Shown here piece by piece: positions 11,048 to 26,000 of a DNA stretch of 64,000 bases. The translations under genes were made by a program, and so were the position numbers. The notes below the pieces were generated by a model. It made no database searches and was not told the DNA's origin. It was given only the letters and a program-made list of their open reading frames with translations. The stretch is taken from NCBI GenBank assembly GCA_032622095.1, contig CP136065.1, forward strand, positions 97,161,343 through 97,225,342. Direction: 5' to 3'. Each line of letters opens with the position of its first letter. Within the stretch, counting starts at the first letter, position 1. The DNA is from Siphonodentalium dalli (lineage: Eukaryota > Mollusca > Scaphopoda > Gadilida > Siphonodentaliidae).

Positions 11048-14000
11048 GTAAGTAAAGCGCTTGTATTATTTAGTCCCTGCTACACTGTTCTGTTTCATTT
11101 ACCCTCTACGTTTACATGTACTGGATATGCTTCTCATGCATTAATTATAAACCGGAGCTGTGCTACCGTAAATGCAGTAATTCGTTGCATGATGTTGGGT
11201 ATACGTCTCCGAACATTACTTTACATGTTTTGTCATATGTTTATATATATAATTATAGTTAATACCAGTCTGGAGTAAACTACATACCCACATATAAACA
11301 ATAGTGGGTCTGACGACCTTTCGTTCAGTTTTCATTTCCCAAACCCGGGATTCCTTGTAATTACCGCCAATCAAAACTTACTCTAAGAAATGTGTGCGCC
11401 AATAAAAAAATATTAACATGTCACGTGCTCTTGGTGTGGAAATTCCGAAGGTGTGGCTAAAGGTTGTTAAAAATAGTATCCATGACGTCATGTTATACCG
11501 GAAGAGAGAAATAATTTGTTCTAAGTCCAAGAAATCCATATAACTTGACATTTTTTATAATTTCAAGCAGATCTGTCTTTAAAATACATTTTATTTTGGA
11601 ACCTGGATGCTGTTACATTTATTGTCGGTAAAACTACCGCCGAACGAAAAGTCACAAACCCTGCAACTTTTAATTCCGATTCTGAGAATCGGCTTCACAT
11701 GGGTTGAAGCGGCCATGACGGCACTGGCACGTAACCATGTTTACACCTGTCAATCACGACTAATTTTACATTTATATTTAGCGCGGTGTGACGTAATTTG
11801 GGGGAAGCCCGCAACCGTACAGAAATGAAAAGTTGTGGGAGTGCAATAGACTCAGTATAAGTATATATGAATCTGAGTGTATGTTTACAAAGACTGAGTT
11901 AATACTTGGTAGTCTTATAATCCGATTTTAATAAATAACACATTTCTTCCTAATTTTCTTTTAAAAAATAAAGGTTTTAACCGTTTTATGTCAGCCCAAG
12001 CATATTATTATCTCGACAGACGAGTACAAAGTGAATATAATTATTACAGTGTAGGGAAAGAAACTCTATATTATGAACTATTTCTCCCATGTTTGCAAAA
12101 GAGAATATGGCGTGCTTCATCTATGATTTATTATACCGGATCTTGCTAATGTTATGTTTTTATTATTATACTTCCATATTTTAATACGGGAGTATATTGT
12201 ATTTCTGTTGAGGCCGTTTTCCGTTTAATTGGATATACTGAGAAAACTAATGGCACTAGGAACGCGAATTTTCTGGGGAATGTAGGCATCTAAGAGGTAC
12301 TGAAAATGTACGCATCAGAATTTCGGTACACCTTTTCTTTGCAGAGTTATCGCCCTTTTACGTTTCTCCATTTTTCTCTATTATAATTTTTTTTTTCTTA
12401 GTTATTTTTGTAAAGCCTAATCTCAGAAACCGCTGAATGTAGAACGCTGAAATTTGTTTCAGCGTGTGTACAACTACTACAGTAGACGGCATTTAAGGCA
12501 TTGAGAATTTTGTTCGTGCTTGATTTATGGAGTTATGGGCCTTAAACCGGCCTCTCACATTTATCGACAATTGTAGAGTGTATCTGGAACGCATGGAGGT
12601 AGCGGAACGGGACAAATATTATGGTGTAGAGCAACTTAAACGCATTTCAGTTCTACAAAATGGACGTTGTCCGATCATTGACTGCGGAGTGGGGGAGGGG
12701 TGTTCAATGTCGTAAAAAATAAATTATCTTCGATCGCGACCAAACTTACATGTAAAGGTTTAAATTTCACCCCGATAACGATGCCGTGATAATTGTGTAA
12801 ATCGGTCGAAAATTTACCGAGTTACCGGCCCCTGAATGTTCAAAATAATAAATATCTCTCCCTAATGGAGGAAAATGGCTAATGGAGGAGCTGGAGCGCG
12901 GGAGAGGGTGAGAACAGGCCCGGGAAGGCGGTGGGACCAGGTCGGTGTGGTGATACCAGGCCGGTTGGTGAGACCAGGCAGACCAGTGGCGGATGTAAAC
13001 GTCAGATTTAGCAAAAAAAAACACACAAAAAAACGAGTCCAGCGGTACAATATTTTTATTGCATGCTCCGAATGGGAAGAGTGACACGGACAGGAATTTA
13101 CCACTTGTAATTTTTTTAAGTGGATATGATAGATAGTGTCCGGGCGCAACTTTGTCGTGTCTCTTCAAATCGCGCTAAAGGCGAAGGTTTACTCGTGACG
13201 AGGCTTTATAAGGTAAATGAGAATAGTTAAGTACTGTATCAATAACCTATTTTCCCGCCAAATCCAAACGGGCTAATAAAGGAGCGAGTTAATGCAGGAG
13301 CAGGTACTTCGATATACCGTAGACAATTTCCCAAAGTTTGACCGCTCTTCTAAAGAAGCAACCCGCACAACGGAGAGCTCGCATTCGGGTGGGTTCAAAT
13401 TGGTAAATTCCACCATAAGTCAAAGGAGGAAAAATACTCCAAAAAATCAAACATGTGGATATAACTTTTTTGATCAGTGGATGTGATTATGGGGTATCAA
13501 CGCCCAGCTTTATAGCGATATCCTGAGTTTTGGAGCGAACGGTTTACTCGTGGCGACGCTATATAGCGTAATGCGTAATGCGTAATACATAAACACAGCC
13601 TCCCATACACTGTATACAACCTACCGTACAACTAATACAGACTACCATACACTGAACACTGCCTACCATACATTCCTCTGATTACACCATATATTGCAAG
13701 CAACGTAACATACATTGAACGCAGCCTACTGTAGACGAGTCGAGAGGCAATTTTTAATATTAAATAAAGATATGTTAAGGCATTTCAAGTTGTGTTGAAT
13801 CTTCTTTATACGAGCAACGAACTGCAAGGTCAGTGTGTAGTCATGTTCAGTCACACGTACCTGTAACTTGTATCATGTATGTGGGCATGGAACAATATTT
13901 ACATTTTAAAACAAGAAAAATAGTATGACTATTTTTGCATTGTGATACATATTGATATACACATTACAATGTCTGTAATTTGGCAGAGGTGTACATCTTC

Positions 14001-17000
14001 TTGGTGTGTGTACAGAAATACCTATTGGTATTGATTCATTGAAGCAATATCATAACATAGTTCAGAGGTGTATGGGCAACTCACATGCTACTATTTAGTC
14101 ACGTAAATTGAATTTTCACAGATATAACGTGAGTCACACATCCAGAGGGAAAAGTACTTGTGCACAAAGTACCAGAGAAACGCAGTACCCGAGACTTTAG
14201 TCAACTACGGATGACAGTGGAAACAAACAAACAAGCGTACATCATGAAAATCAAAACATAAAAATAGCATCAACGCGAGAAATAGGAAGAGAGAAGAAGG
14301 AATAGGCAGTGGTGAAGCGCAATACACTTTTAAGTATATGGAAGTATACGAATTTCCCACCGGGAATTCGGAAAGCCGCTAGTTACTAAGATTATTTGTC
14401 TTTTGTCTGTTTGTTTCTCTATTATTTTTCTTTTAATAACTCTTTTTTTAGCCATTCAGTTTATTTTTATTTGTGTGTTATTGTATCTAGGCAGGTTGTG
14501 TCGGATGTGTCCTCTATAAACTGCAAATGCTACGAACTTTATACAGTCTGCCGTGTCCACTACTAAATACATGATCTTGCCATCAACTCGCTCTATTTAC
14601 CCCCTAATACCATAGGTTTGCTAAATGGTCTCTCAGATTTTGAGGTATTTGACGGTTTAAAGCCTCAAAGGAGCACACTTCTTAAAATTCTTACACCCAG
14701 TTCAGGTGATTATAACGTATGGATAAATACGGGAATTAAGATTTGATATGCAACGGAATTACTCTTATGGAAGCGATTCTTGATATGTTATCCACGTGTG
14801 GGCCCGGAGCACACTGTCCACTGCAGGAATCCCCTAATGGGGCACCAAATTTGCTGTAGGGTGCACCTCATGAGGTGTTACTTAGGAGTCATGGTGATAC
14901 TGGAGACTTTGATTAGTTTGTGATCCGTCAATACTTGATCTGGACACTACGATTCAATTTTTCAGCTTAACGCGTTGATGTAAATGGTAGTGCGCTTTTT
15001 ATTTTTTAATCGCTGGTCAATTTGCTCGCACGCATGTAAAACCCACCTTTGTTTTAATTTACCTCCTAATTAATGTGCGTATACATTATATTGATCTCTT
15101 GTAAGTCTTTGGAAATCGATTTAAATTTCCCTTTGATTGTAGTCGTATATGACGCGTGCCCCATGCATCATTCAGCACAGGTGTGTAGGCCTACCGGCTG
15201 CTGCACATGTACATATGTCAACGGCTGTACCCCATGTTTGTGTCAGACGAAATAATATATTTGAAGAATTGGATGAATCAAGCAGTTTTCAACAAAGATC
15301 AAATACCTAGAATTTCCATTGTGAATAATTGTCATATTTTAGTGAGCGTTTTAATTATGAGTAGCCTCAATGTGACCAATATACAATTGCATGAGTAAAT
15401 CACAAATGTTTCCTAAAACAATGGAACTTTAGTTCATAAAATTATGAATCCGAATATTACGCCTATATAGCATTGGTCCTTAAAACCACGTGACATACAG
15501 CGTCATATTATTTATGGAAATGTGGTTCAAATGTCTGTGAGAGCAGCAGGCGTTTGCGCCATTCTGTGTCGGTCGAACACAACTGGTTTAACTGTTAAAT
15601 ATAGGTTACATGGAAATACAGTGTACCCATTAAAGATAATTAATCCGATTGAACACCACCACTAAATTACTATTCTTCGGTTTCGACGGTAAACAGTATT
15701 TTATTTGAGTCGGCGGACCCACCCCTCAAAGCTCATAGTAATCAGATTTCGATTTTTGAACTTTGTTATTTTCACCATCTGGAATATTGGGCGGCCTGGC
15801 AAAAATTCCGCTGACTTCTTCCAGAAATAGTACAGACATGCGAGAGGTCACACAAAGTTATTGCTCGATATATACGATCAGCCCATCGGCGGCGATCGCA
15901 AACTAATTCAGAATGAAAAGATGATAAAAAGCATCGCCACCAACAAGAGTACTGTATGTTGTGATAGTTAACTTGCGGATACATACATACACTTATTTAC
16001 GAATTGGTAACGATGATTTATTCATACAGATATACATGTTATATGGCACCACGCTGGTTACACGTGGGAATATTACGTGTTTACGATTGTGATAACACGC
16101 GTTCGGGAATTCCACTTTGAACTAGGAATAACCATATATGGAAGTTGTAAACCACACCCACTCATCATCAAAACTGCCAATAAAAACAGTTATGATAAGA
16201 CTTTTTCGGCAAATACGATATCGTGATTGGTATTGTTGTCAGTATTAATTGGTAATAAACTAATTTGGATAACTAGCTTTTGGTGAAATTCCGTTGTTAT
16301 TGTAACTGGATGATACTGGGACCATCGAATCGGATTATGTATCTTTAAATATATGGTATAGGTAAATAGGCTGTACTGATTATTTCATGGTATGTTACTG
16401 GCAACTCTGCTGGCGGTATTTTACTCTAGAATTTACGGCCTCTATTACTCAGTGCGATTTAGCCCACTATGTAAGTATTATTCCTTATATACGGTATACT
16501 TTGATATAAACCATCCAATGTGCCATCATGTCATTTGAATTTAAACGGAAGTTCAGTTAATATAGATCAATTTCATTTTATTTTACGGAAAATATATTTA
16601 AAAATTTTGACAGACATTCCGTAATTTTATATAAAATGTGATAGCAGCACAATTACATCACTCTGACGAAAATTTTATGGATAATATTTAACAGTGTTGT
16701 GTTTACTTCACCACTAAACTTTCAAAATAAGATTCGAAAAAATTAATTATGACACATCTGTTGGAACCTCAAGACCGAGTATAGTTGGGGGTTGTTCTGA
16801 TAGTATAATTATCCAACGAGTCATTTGTGTAAAAACATTTATTCAGATCACGTGTTGAATATTTTCGTACTTTCAGCATTTTAGACTGAACAAATTGTCA
16901 TTCAAACAATATGAAAGTTAGGTTGCGAAATTGACAACCGTTGGGAGGCGTCATGTACAAAAGTACACATTGGACAATTCAAATCTAACATTGAGCTGGA

Positions 17001-20000
17001 TATTTTCCTCTGGTCCAAAAGGTAGGGTGCTGTTTAAAACTCCTATTTTGACAACCCGTACGAAGATACTTACATTGTGATCAAAATGTTCTTATATTTA
17101 CCAACATCGATTGTTCTTTTTTCAAGACCGTCCATGCAATGGGGGTTACCAGGCGTACATCAGGCACAAAAATATTATTTGTGTCCGATACCAATTAAGG
17201 GACGGACAAACCACGGCAACCGGAGCCAGAGCAGCTTGCGAGGCTGAGGGTGCACAACTGCTTCACATTGATTCTCCAGAGATGCATGAGCTCATCGTGG
17301 AGATCGCATCGTGTCAGTCGCCGGTCTGGGGTGAGTGTTCAAACAAAGTAGTCCCAAAGGCCACACGTCTAATATAAACAGTTTCGTTTCGGTGATGACA
17401 CCGACTGAGAGAGCAGAACAGTTTAAACTTGTAGTGACGGCAATATCACATATATTTTGTCCTACTTTGGAAAAATAACTTTTTTGTGGTATGACATTTA
17501 TTTTAGTGCACGTTATTATTTATGGAGTGCGCAAACAGTGTATGATAAACAAAAGATTCGACGCCGGGCAACGGTGCAATGGAGAGCGATCCAGTGATCA
17601 GCGTGTAGGACTTGTCTTTGCTGTGAATACAGCGAGATGAGTTCGCAGCCCACATGTGCTCTATTGTGAGTTTTCACACCAGTGGCATGACTGCTTTGAT
17701 TGGTGTGCAATTGTCGGATTGTACGCTTTTAAACTCACGCGATAAGTTGTGTCCTTGATCAAGATCGATCGCACTGTGCATTCTTCACACAACTCATATG
17801 TCAATGGAGTACCAATCAGCTTGTCATACTGGTGAATGTCAGTATCAGAGCATGTTCTGATCAAACTGGTGCAGCCAGAGCCTGTCATGGCTGCATTCAC
17901 TTCATTGGTTGGATTGAACACATACTGGGGAAATATTGTAACGGTTCAAGCGTGTTAGAACAAGTAATAGGTAAAGCGCTATATAAACATTTTCATTTTC
18001 ATTACATGTATTACTATTATTTAGTGATTCATTGTGACACACTGAACACCCACCGAATTATTGTGGTGATGATTAGCGAGCGCTATTTTGAAACCTTATT
18101 TGATATGATCATGAATCGCCTTGACACATCACGAATCGTGGTAATCGCCGCGAACATTTTGCATGGTCTACACATTCCACACATTGTTTTTTTGTGGTCA
18201 TTAAAAGTTTGAACAAGTGAAGACAAGACAATTATCAATATGTAGTTAATACTGTTATAAAATACACCGAAATGGCGTAAGATATTCTAGTTAGTTATCG
18301 GTGTTTTGCTGCGACACTGATTGGTTGGCGGTGATACTTGGTGAGTCCTGCACTGAAAAAACATAAGTGTAGAAAATCTACACAAAAGAGTAGAATGGCT
18401 ACTCTTTATTGGTAAAAGTTGATCCAATCCTTTAAAGAGTAGAAATAGAGTAAGAGTAAAAATTACTCTATTTGTGTAAGTGTGGCTACTCTTTCGTGGT
18501 GTATAATTTTACACTTTCCCACACAATATTGTGTAGAAATGGGGTACACAAATGTGTAGAGATTGGTGTACACTGTAAGAGTAGTTATGTACACATAAAG
18601 TGTACTTACCATATCTACACTTTTATGAGTATATTTATTCACACAAATTCTACTACTCTTTTAAGTGTAGAAAAGTACCCTTTTTGTGTACGATTGTGTA
18701 CACTTTGATGAGTAGATGCAAATCACCCCCCCCCCCCCCATGGTACCCCATCCAACCCATTCATGGGAATGTGAATCATTGGGCAAGAGTGACAAAGACA
18801 ACCATGGTCATACGGTTCAACTATATTATAATTACAGATACAATCCCTGCAACAATCTGCCCCATTCATCACATAGGCAAATTAACAAAGGCTGTGGGTT
18901 TCATAGGAAAACAGGATAATCAATCCACGAGAAAACTGTATTGGTGATTCATTATATTTATTTCATATTGAACACAAATGTAATATAACAGTTATGCATT
19001 TGACATTTAGCATATACCATGCCTAGAATGCTGTGTATATTAAAACGTAATATGTATACATAGTCATTTGTGGTTACAATGAAATTCTGAATATAAAAAT
19101 AATGAGCGATTGTCTCACTCTTATTTTCTCACATGTGAACAGCTGATGTGAATAGCAATAAAACATTTCCAATAATAATGAGGTGTATAATTTGTCCAGT
19201 ACAGTCTGGTCCAGTTATGAAAAAAGTGCCAAACCTCCAATTAATTGCAGCATGATATTTCTTAGCTAGAATAAGTACATTAACCCATGATAAACAACAT
19301 ATTAAAAATAAAAAGGACCTACAAATGGGGAAATTGGTGAATATTGTGAAATAAATTTGTGAAAATGTGGTAAAATACTCAATTTATGGCTTTCAAGGTT
19401 GTTTATCATACATGTATAAGAAATTCCATATCAAAAGTCCTTACATTGTCATATCTGTTACGTAAATTTTACTATCCTGATTACAGAACAGAAAACCTTT
19501 TTCCATATGTATCAGTTAAGTATTTTTTAGTCATATATGCCTCTAAAATTGAGACTTCATTTCACAAGACTATTCCTAATATTTTAAATACTAGAGAGAA
19601 ATCAAGGATTTTCCAGTCCTGTAACCAGGATAGTAAAATCTCCAAAATAGTTTTGATAATGGAAGGACTTGTTGATTTTAAAATGTTGATCAAAGTAGAC
19701 ACCCCCTCCCCTGTCCCTGGTATAAGTTAAAGCTGTTTGGAAAAATAGTCGAGTCAGTTTTAAAGGTACTCAATCCGAACAGAGGGTCCCCATCTCAACA
19801 GATTCCAACAACAACAATCCGATCAGAGGGTCCTATATTACTATTTCTTTGGCTTTGGGGGTAAAAAATATTTGATTCGAGTCGAGGAACCCATCAAACA
19901 AAGCTCAGAGTTATTAGATATTGATTTTTGAAATTTGTTATTTACTCGAGATGAGTACTAATAATTGCCTTCAACTGCCGTAATCTGCTCGGGATGTGTA

Positions 20001-23000
20001 CACCAAAATCTATTCAAACAGACAAGGATGGATAACTCTAAAATCAAGTGGTAATAAAATCGATATCTAACAAATCTGAGCTTTGATGGGTGACTTCCTC
20101 GACTCGAATCAAATATTTTTGACCCCCGAAGCCATTGAAATAGTAATTGAGAGGAGTTTTATCGGATTGAGTACCTTTAAGTACACTGGGGAAATTGATT
20201 CAGGTACATTCCGCTCTTTAAAATATTTACAGCTACTCACAAAAAGAGAAATGCTCTTCATTATTCTTGTTTGAATGACATAATACGTTGCTGTTTGTCA
20301 ACTGCAGCATTTTCATTGGCTAAGAATCAAATATATGCATCGCAGGAAATGGGATAGTTTGCTGATGAACACCATTTTAATTCGCAGCAGGCAAAATCAA
20401 ACTTCTTCCTTTTTGTTTATGATCCAAGATAGCCTTAGCCTTTCTCTTCCTATAACAAGTTTTATATAGTTTCCTGGGTATAAAATAATATGAATCAAGG
20501 ACCCCTGTCTGGAAAAGCTTCGATAAGTTATTATTGATTTAATTTAGAATTTTCTGGTATAATGTATATACATGAATCAATTTGGGACATTTCATAGCTC
20601 GTGTTTGTTCCGTGCATAGCATGGGGTTAATTCTATCTGAAAAAATAGTATCGAAAAACATCATTAACCCTTTCACGTCGTGAACTGTGCTGGTACAGCA
20701 TTAAAGTTCCTGTGCCAGTGCATTATCTTATATTATATTTGCGACTGTGAGCCATGCATATATAAGAGAATGCTCTGGTTTACAAGGTCAAGGTAAATAT
20801 TGTTAGGCCTATGTATTCTTTTTATGCAGTAATGCTCTAAATAATCGACTTCTTAACCACAGCAGAATTATGGGTAACTTTTCAGGATTTAGTCGGAAAT
20901 TTGGCTTGTTGCCATTCATTGGAAAGCTCTCCCCGAGAGCTTTCCGATGAATGGCAATAAGCCATATTTCCGACTAAATCCTGAAAAGTTACCCATAATT
21001 CTGCTGTGGTTAAGGGGTGGATTAATTAGAGCATTACTGTATATACAAGGCTCCTGATGGGAGACTGGCATACATATTGGTACAATTGCTACGGGTGCGA
21101 GAGCAATCACTCCCGTCTCCTGGGAAGGACTGATCATCTCCCCTGTCTGAATGTTTCTTACTTTCACATGTAGTGGCCATTTAGTGTCATTTTATCATTC
21201 AATATGGCTATGTGACTATGTGAAAAACTATCATTGGTGACAAGGAAGCATGTTTTTTCTTCGGCAGAGGCATTACAGTTCAGAATTTTTTTGTGTGTGG
21301 AAAATTGCTTAGTCTATCCAACACCCCCCCCCCCCCCCCCCCCGGCCTGAATTTTTATTTACCTCAACATCTAATCCAATTAGTCTCATTTTATGATTCA
21401 CTATGACTGTGCAACTAAGAAAACTAATATTGGCATGTATTTTTTGTGAAATAGGCAATAATTCCAGAGAAAGTCCAGAGAATTTCTACCACAGCATCTC
21501 ATGGCCAGTTAAGTCAGTCTCGTTTTATCTTTCAATATGAATATGCGACTAAGTAAAACTATCAATGGCATCAAGGAAGCATGTTTTTTTCTGTGAAAGA
21601 GTCAATATTTAAAGTTTGGAGAATTTTCAATGAAAATTACCTTGTTTATCTTCCCCTCCCGCCTGAATTTTACCTCAATAGTTATTCTAATTTTATCATT
21701 CATATGACTATGCGACTAAAAAAAACTATTGTTGGCGACAAGGAAGCATGTATATTCTATTAAAGAGGTGCGGAGAATTTTCATTGAAAAATACATAGTT
21801 GATCTCCCCTCCACCCACATGAATTTTTCTTACCTTAACATGTAGTGGCAGGTTTTTCTTCGGAAAAACCCATGTTTTTCTTCGGAAGAGGTAGATCATG
21901 CCATGACTCTCTACTCTGTCTTATTAATGCCCATAGAGATCATATTCCACTAATACGAAACCTTTGAACTTTTTGAAGTTTTGACAGGGGATATTATAAA
22001 GTCTAACAATAACGCGGGGAATATATTTCTCAGCTATTATCTGTTCCTTAATAATGTACAAGTTTCACAATGGGTGAATGTCCCAACTCAAAATTGCATG
22101 TTTTTCTATGACCTTTGTGACCCGATATCACAATAAACATTGAATTATTTACCCAGTAGAAATGCTATAATTGTCAGCAAAGCAAAGCAAAATCTCTCAA
22201 AAATCCGCTTTCAACATGAAATTTTGAGTTGGGACCTTCACCTACAGTAAAGTGCATTAGTAAGGAACAGATAATAACTAAGAAATATATTCCCTGTGTT
22301 ATTTTTTCGACTTTATAAGGTTCCATGTCAAAACTACTTCAAAAAGTTCCAAGGTTTCGGACTGGTGGAATATGATCTCTACGGGCGTTAGCCAGAGTAG
22401 AGATTCATGGCATGATCTACGGCAGAAGCTACATGTAGGTAATTTTTAATGAAAATAAGATATTGTAGTAAAAAAAAATTCAGGGGGTTGGGGTTGGCAA
22501 GACTTCAATTATTGGCCTTTTCACAGAAAATACATGTTCCTTGTTGCCAATGAGGGGGGATAGGGGATAAACTAGGAAATTTTCAATGAAAATTCTCCAA
22601 ACTATAATTATTGCCTCTTTCACTGAAAATACATTGCCTATTTCACAGAAAATACATGCTTCCTTGTTGCCAATGATACTTTTTTCTTAGTCGCAAAGTC
22701 ATATTGAATGATAAAATGAGACTAACTGGCTGTTGGATGTTGAGGCAAAAACAAATTCAGGTTGGGGGGGGGGGGGGGTGGGTGATAAACTAAGTAATTT
22801 TCAATGAAAATTTGCCTCCTTGACAAAGAACACTTGCTTTCTTGTCACCAATGATAGGTTTTTTCTTAGTCATATAGTCATATTGAATGATAAAATTAGT
22901 CTATCTGCCCATTAGTTGTTGAGGTATTAAAGAACAAATTCAGACGGGGGTTATGGGGGGGGGATGCGTAGGCGGGAGATAAACTTTTACAACAGTATAG

Positions 23001-26000
23001 AACGAAAACACTGGAAGCAAAGCAATTTTCGGTCTAGAACTCTAGATCTGTTTTAGACGGTGATTGTGTATCGCTTCACCATGCAGTCATTTTCAATAAA
23101 AATACATGAATAATAAAAAACCCTGAATTCAACAGATGCCTATGAGTAACCACAGAAAATTCAGCTTTATAATTTCTTCATTCATTGTTTATTTTTTCCT
23201 GATTATGTTGTTTGATATGCAACAGCATTTTAAATAAATAAACACTGGATGAAGAAACTCTAAAGTTGCGTTCAGACGAGAAAGTTGCATTGATATTGGA
23301 TTAAAGAGAATAATACCGAGGCTCAGACAGATGGGATGCGTTCATTAACACACACACAACAGAGAGATTCTATTTTCAACGCAACAAAGCATAACGCATG
23401 TCTTATGACGTTTCTTGTTTTCAATCGATAAAACATGGCAGCTGTTTTCGAATCGAAGGTAAATAAACTTGTATTTATGTCAATAAAGTGTTTATTTGTT
23501 TGGATTTGACATCATACAATCAATTTATTACAGATATATTGATTTGCAATATTGGTTTTATTCCAATAGCACCTATCAAACTTATTAGCTGCAATAATAT
23601 TATTAAGGGCACGTATGGCCTTCGCGGTGGGTATTGCTGTAAAACAGACATATTTTGTTCTTATACCAGTCATAAATATTGCGTAAATACATGTAGTATG
23701 TTATTGTTAAGTTTGTACGCTGGGTTATGTAATCAGGTTCTGTAACATTTTTGGCTTTTGTTTACATAACAAAGCATATGACCATAACATACTATTTACT
23801 CAATATTATTTCTGTTTTAGCGGATGTGACTATTTTAACAGCGATACCCACTGTGAAGGCCATCCGTGCCTTTAATCACAAGCTCTGATTTATAATGTAA
23901 AGTATGTGTTTTTGTGAAAGGCTTAATGTATACAATGAATCATGTCAAAGCAACATACGGATCAATGTAATGGACTCATCTGAACACTCCTTTTCAGTTG
24001 GGCTCGCAATACCACCTTTTACAATATCGATTTTACCTCTAAATTCTAATCAAATATAGCAATCCACTTTATATTAATCACAGGAGCTTGGAACTTTATA
24101 AATAACTGCCAAAAATTATCAACATGCATCTGCCTGAAGATAATTTTTGGTGAACAATAGGTTGGCCATAAATAATCATAGGGCAATTTTTAAGGGAATT
24201 TGTTGATTAAGTTCCAAGCTCCTATGGATTTATATTACTCAATTTTAAATCTCACCAAAAATAGTAAATTGGCAAAATTTTGATTTAGGTCGGAATAGTT
24301 TTCACAAGAATAAAAAAATAATAATTGGGATTTACATGCAATCTCCAGATCAAAAGTTAGAGTTACCATTGTTTCCAGCCGTGACTGCATGTATGTCATA
24401 TTGGAATTAACAGGGATGCTAAGTGCAGCAACTAAGGAGGCTTAACAGTTAACAGCGATTGGGCTAGGTAAAATAAATACCAGTTCCAAGCCAGATAAAT
24501 ATGTACTAGTATTGTTTTAAAAAAATAGCGGTCACATGCTCATAGCCCGTTTATATATAACCATGGGTATATGCCAGATATAATCGTACAAAAAATATCG
24601 CTGTTCTTTTGACCGTGTATTTATCCATGGTGCGTGTGCCTGCACATGGTTATCCGTAACCTGGTGCCCGGTGTTATTGCATTGAAAGGTAATCATGTTC
24701 GACTGGTGTTGTTAAGCTTAGTGATGAGATTAGCGGTTTCTATTTCTTGTCTGGTCATATTTACTGTTGGAACTTTTTTTGAAATAGACGCACTTTTTAT
24801 ACTAGAATTTGCGCAACAGGAGTGCATGGAGGGAAATTGCACACCGAGTTGGTTTAAGGGTTTTTAGAAAAACTATTCATATATGATATAGAGAGGCCAA
24901 CAGAACGATACCATGCGAATTTAAAACTGAGAGAATAAAAGGCCGTACGGCCACAGTGTCCCCCGAAAAAGTGGCTTCATTGGGGCATCAGCTTGTCTGA
25001 AAAAAATAACAAGGACCCTAAATCCGATACTAAATTTCAGAACAATCCACTAAATTTCAGAACAATCCAACCAGTATACCTTGGAATGGTAGATAAACTA
25101 TCATACTAAATTTGATTCAGATATGATCACACAAACTAAAGTTGTCATCCGGAAACCAGAAATTGACAGGATTCATAAGTCGAAAAAGGGCCATAACTCT
25201 CGCAAACATGGGCCGAGTAAACACATATTCGAACTTGACCTGTATTTTGGTTGATAAACTCACATACCAAATTTGGTTCAGATATGACCACACAAACTGA
25301 AGTTATCATCCGGAAACCAGAAAATTATAAGATTGTAAGTCGAAAAAGGGCCATAACTCTCGCAAAAATGGGCGGAGCAAACCCATATTCGAACTTAATC
25401 TGTATTTCAGTCTGATAAACTCACATACCAAATTTGATTCAGATATGACCACACAAACTGAAGTTATCATCCGGAAACCAGAAAATTATAAGATTCTAAG
25501 TGGAAAAAGGGCCATAACTCTTGCAAAAATGGGCGGAGCAAACCCATATTCGAACTTGACCTGTATTTTGGGGTGGCGCCAGGATATCCCCGACGCATGT
25601 GCTATACGATTCCCCGATAAGGGGCGGGCTTTAGCTACTGAGTTGACCATTACAGATCTCATCGATGTGGTTGGCTATCCCTCCCCAACAAAATTTAGTT
25701 CTCGTCTTCAGTGAACTCAAGACCGCGCTCTTAGCATGGGGTGCCAAGCAGGGACGTGCCGACAGGGGTGGTTATGCAGGGGTCCCACCCCCAAACTGTA
25801 GTCAAACCCAATGCAACATTAGTTGGAAAATTCACACCAAAATTAGTTTGAAATTGTTCTTGTAGTTTGATTTCCAACAATTTCTTAGTGACGAATTTGT
25901 TGTTTTTAGACCAAAATTTGCATATTTCCCTTTCATTTGAAAAATTTTGGATTGAAAATTGAAATGCCATCAGTTGCCAATTTTCAAATTTTCAAAATGT

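Larger units (their letters stand above)
11048..17126 (+). other. lectin gene intron 1
   Basis: 6.1 kb. Repeats within it are listed separately (12400-12720, 12870-13745, 15634-16344). The rest (11048-12399, 13746-15633, 16345-17126) is AT-rich with no gene or repeat I can support. A short TTATACTTCCATATT / AATACGGGAGTATA inverted piece near 12166-12200 resembles one at 44900-44935. Confidence 0.7.

Noticed and set aside
17739-17924. Minus-strand 62-codon 'exon' with good AG and GTGAGT splice signals and several cysteines
   Set aside because: The + strand reads as a SINE body (TTGTGTCCTTGATCAAG ... GCGCTATATAAAC) covering the same bases, so the open frame and splice-like signals are coincidental.
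19386-19730. + strand 114-codon frame
   Set aside because: AT-rich, no domain, no signal peptide, no splice support; length is compatible with chance.
21045-21167. Minus-strand coding-like stretch (SPSQETGVIALAPVAIVP)
   Set aside because: Most of it lies in the interrupted CCCTTTCATGAC MITE and the edge of the large palindrome; no splice partners.
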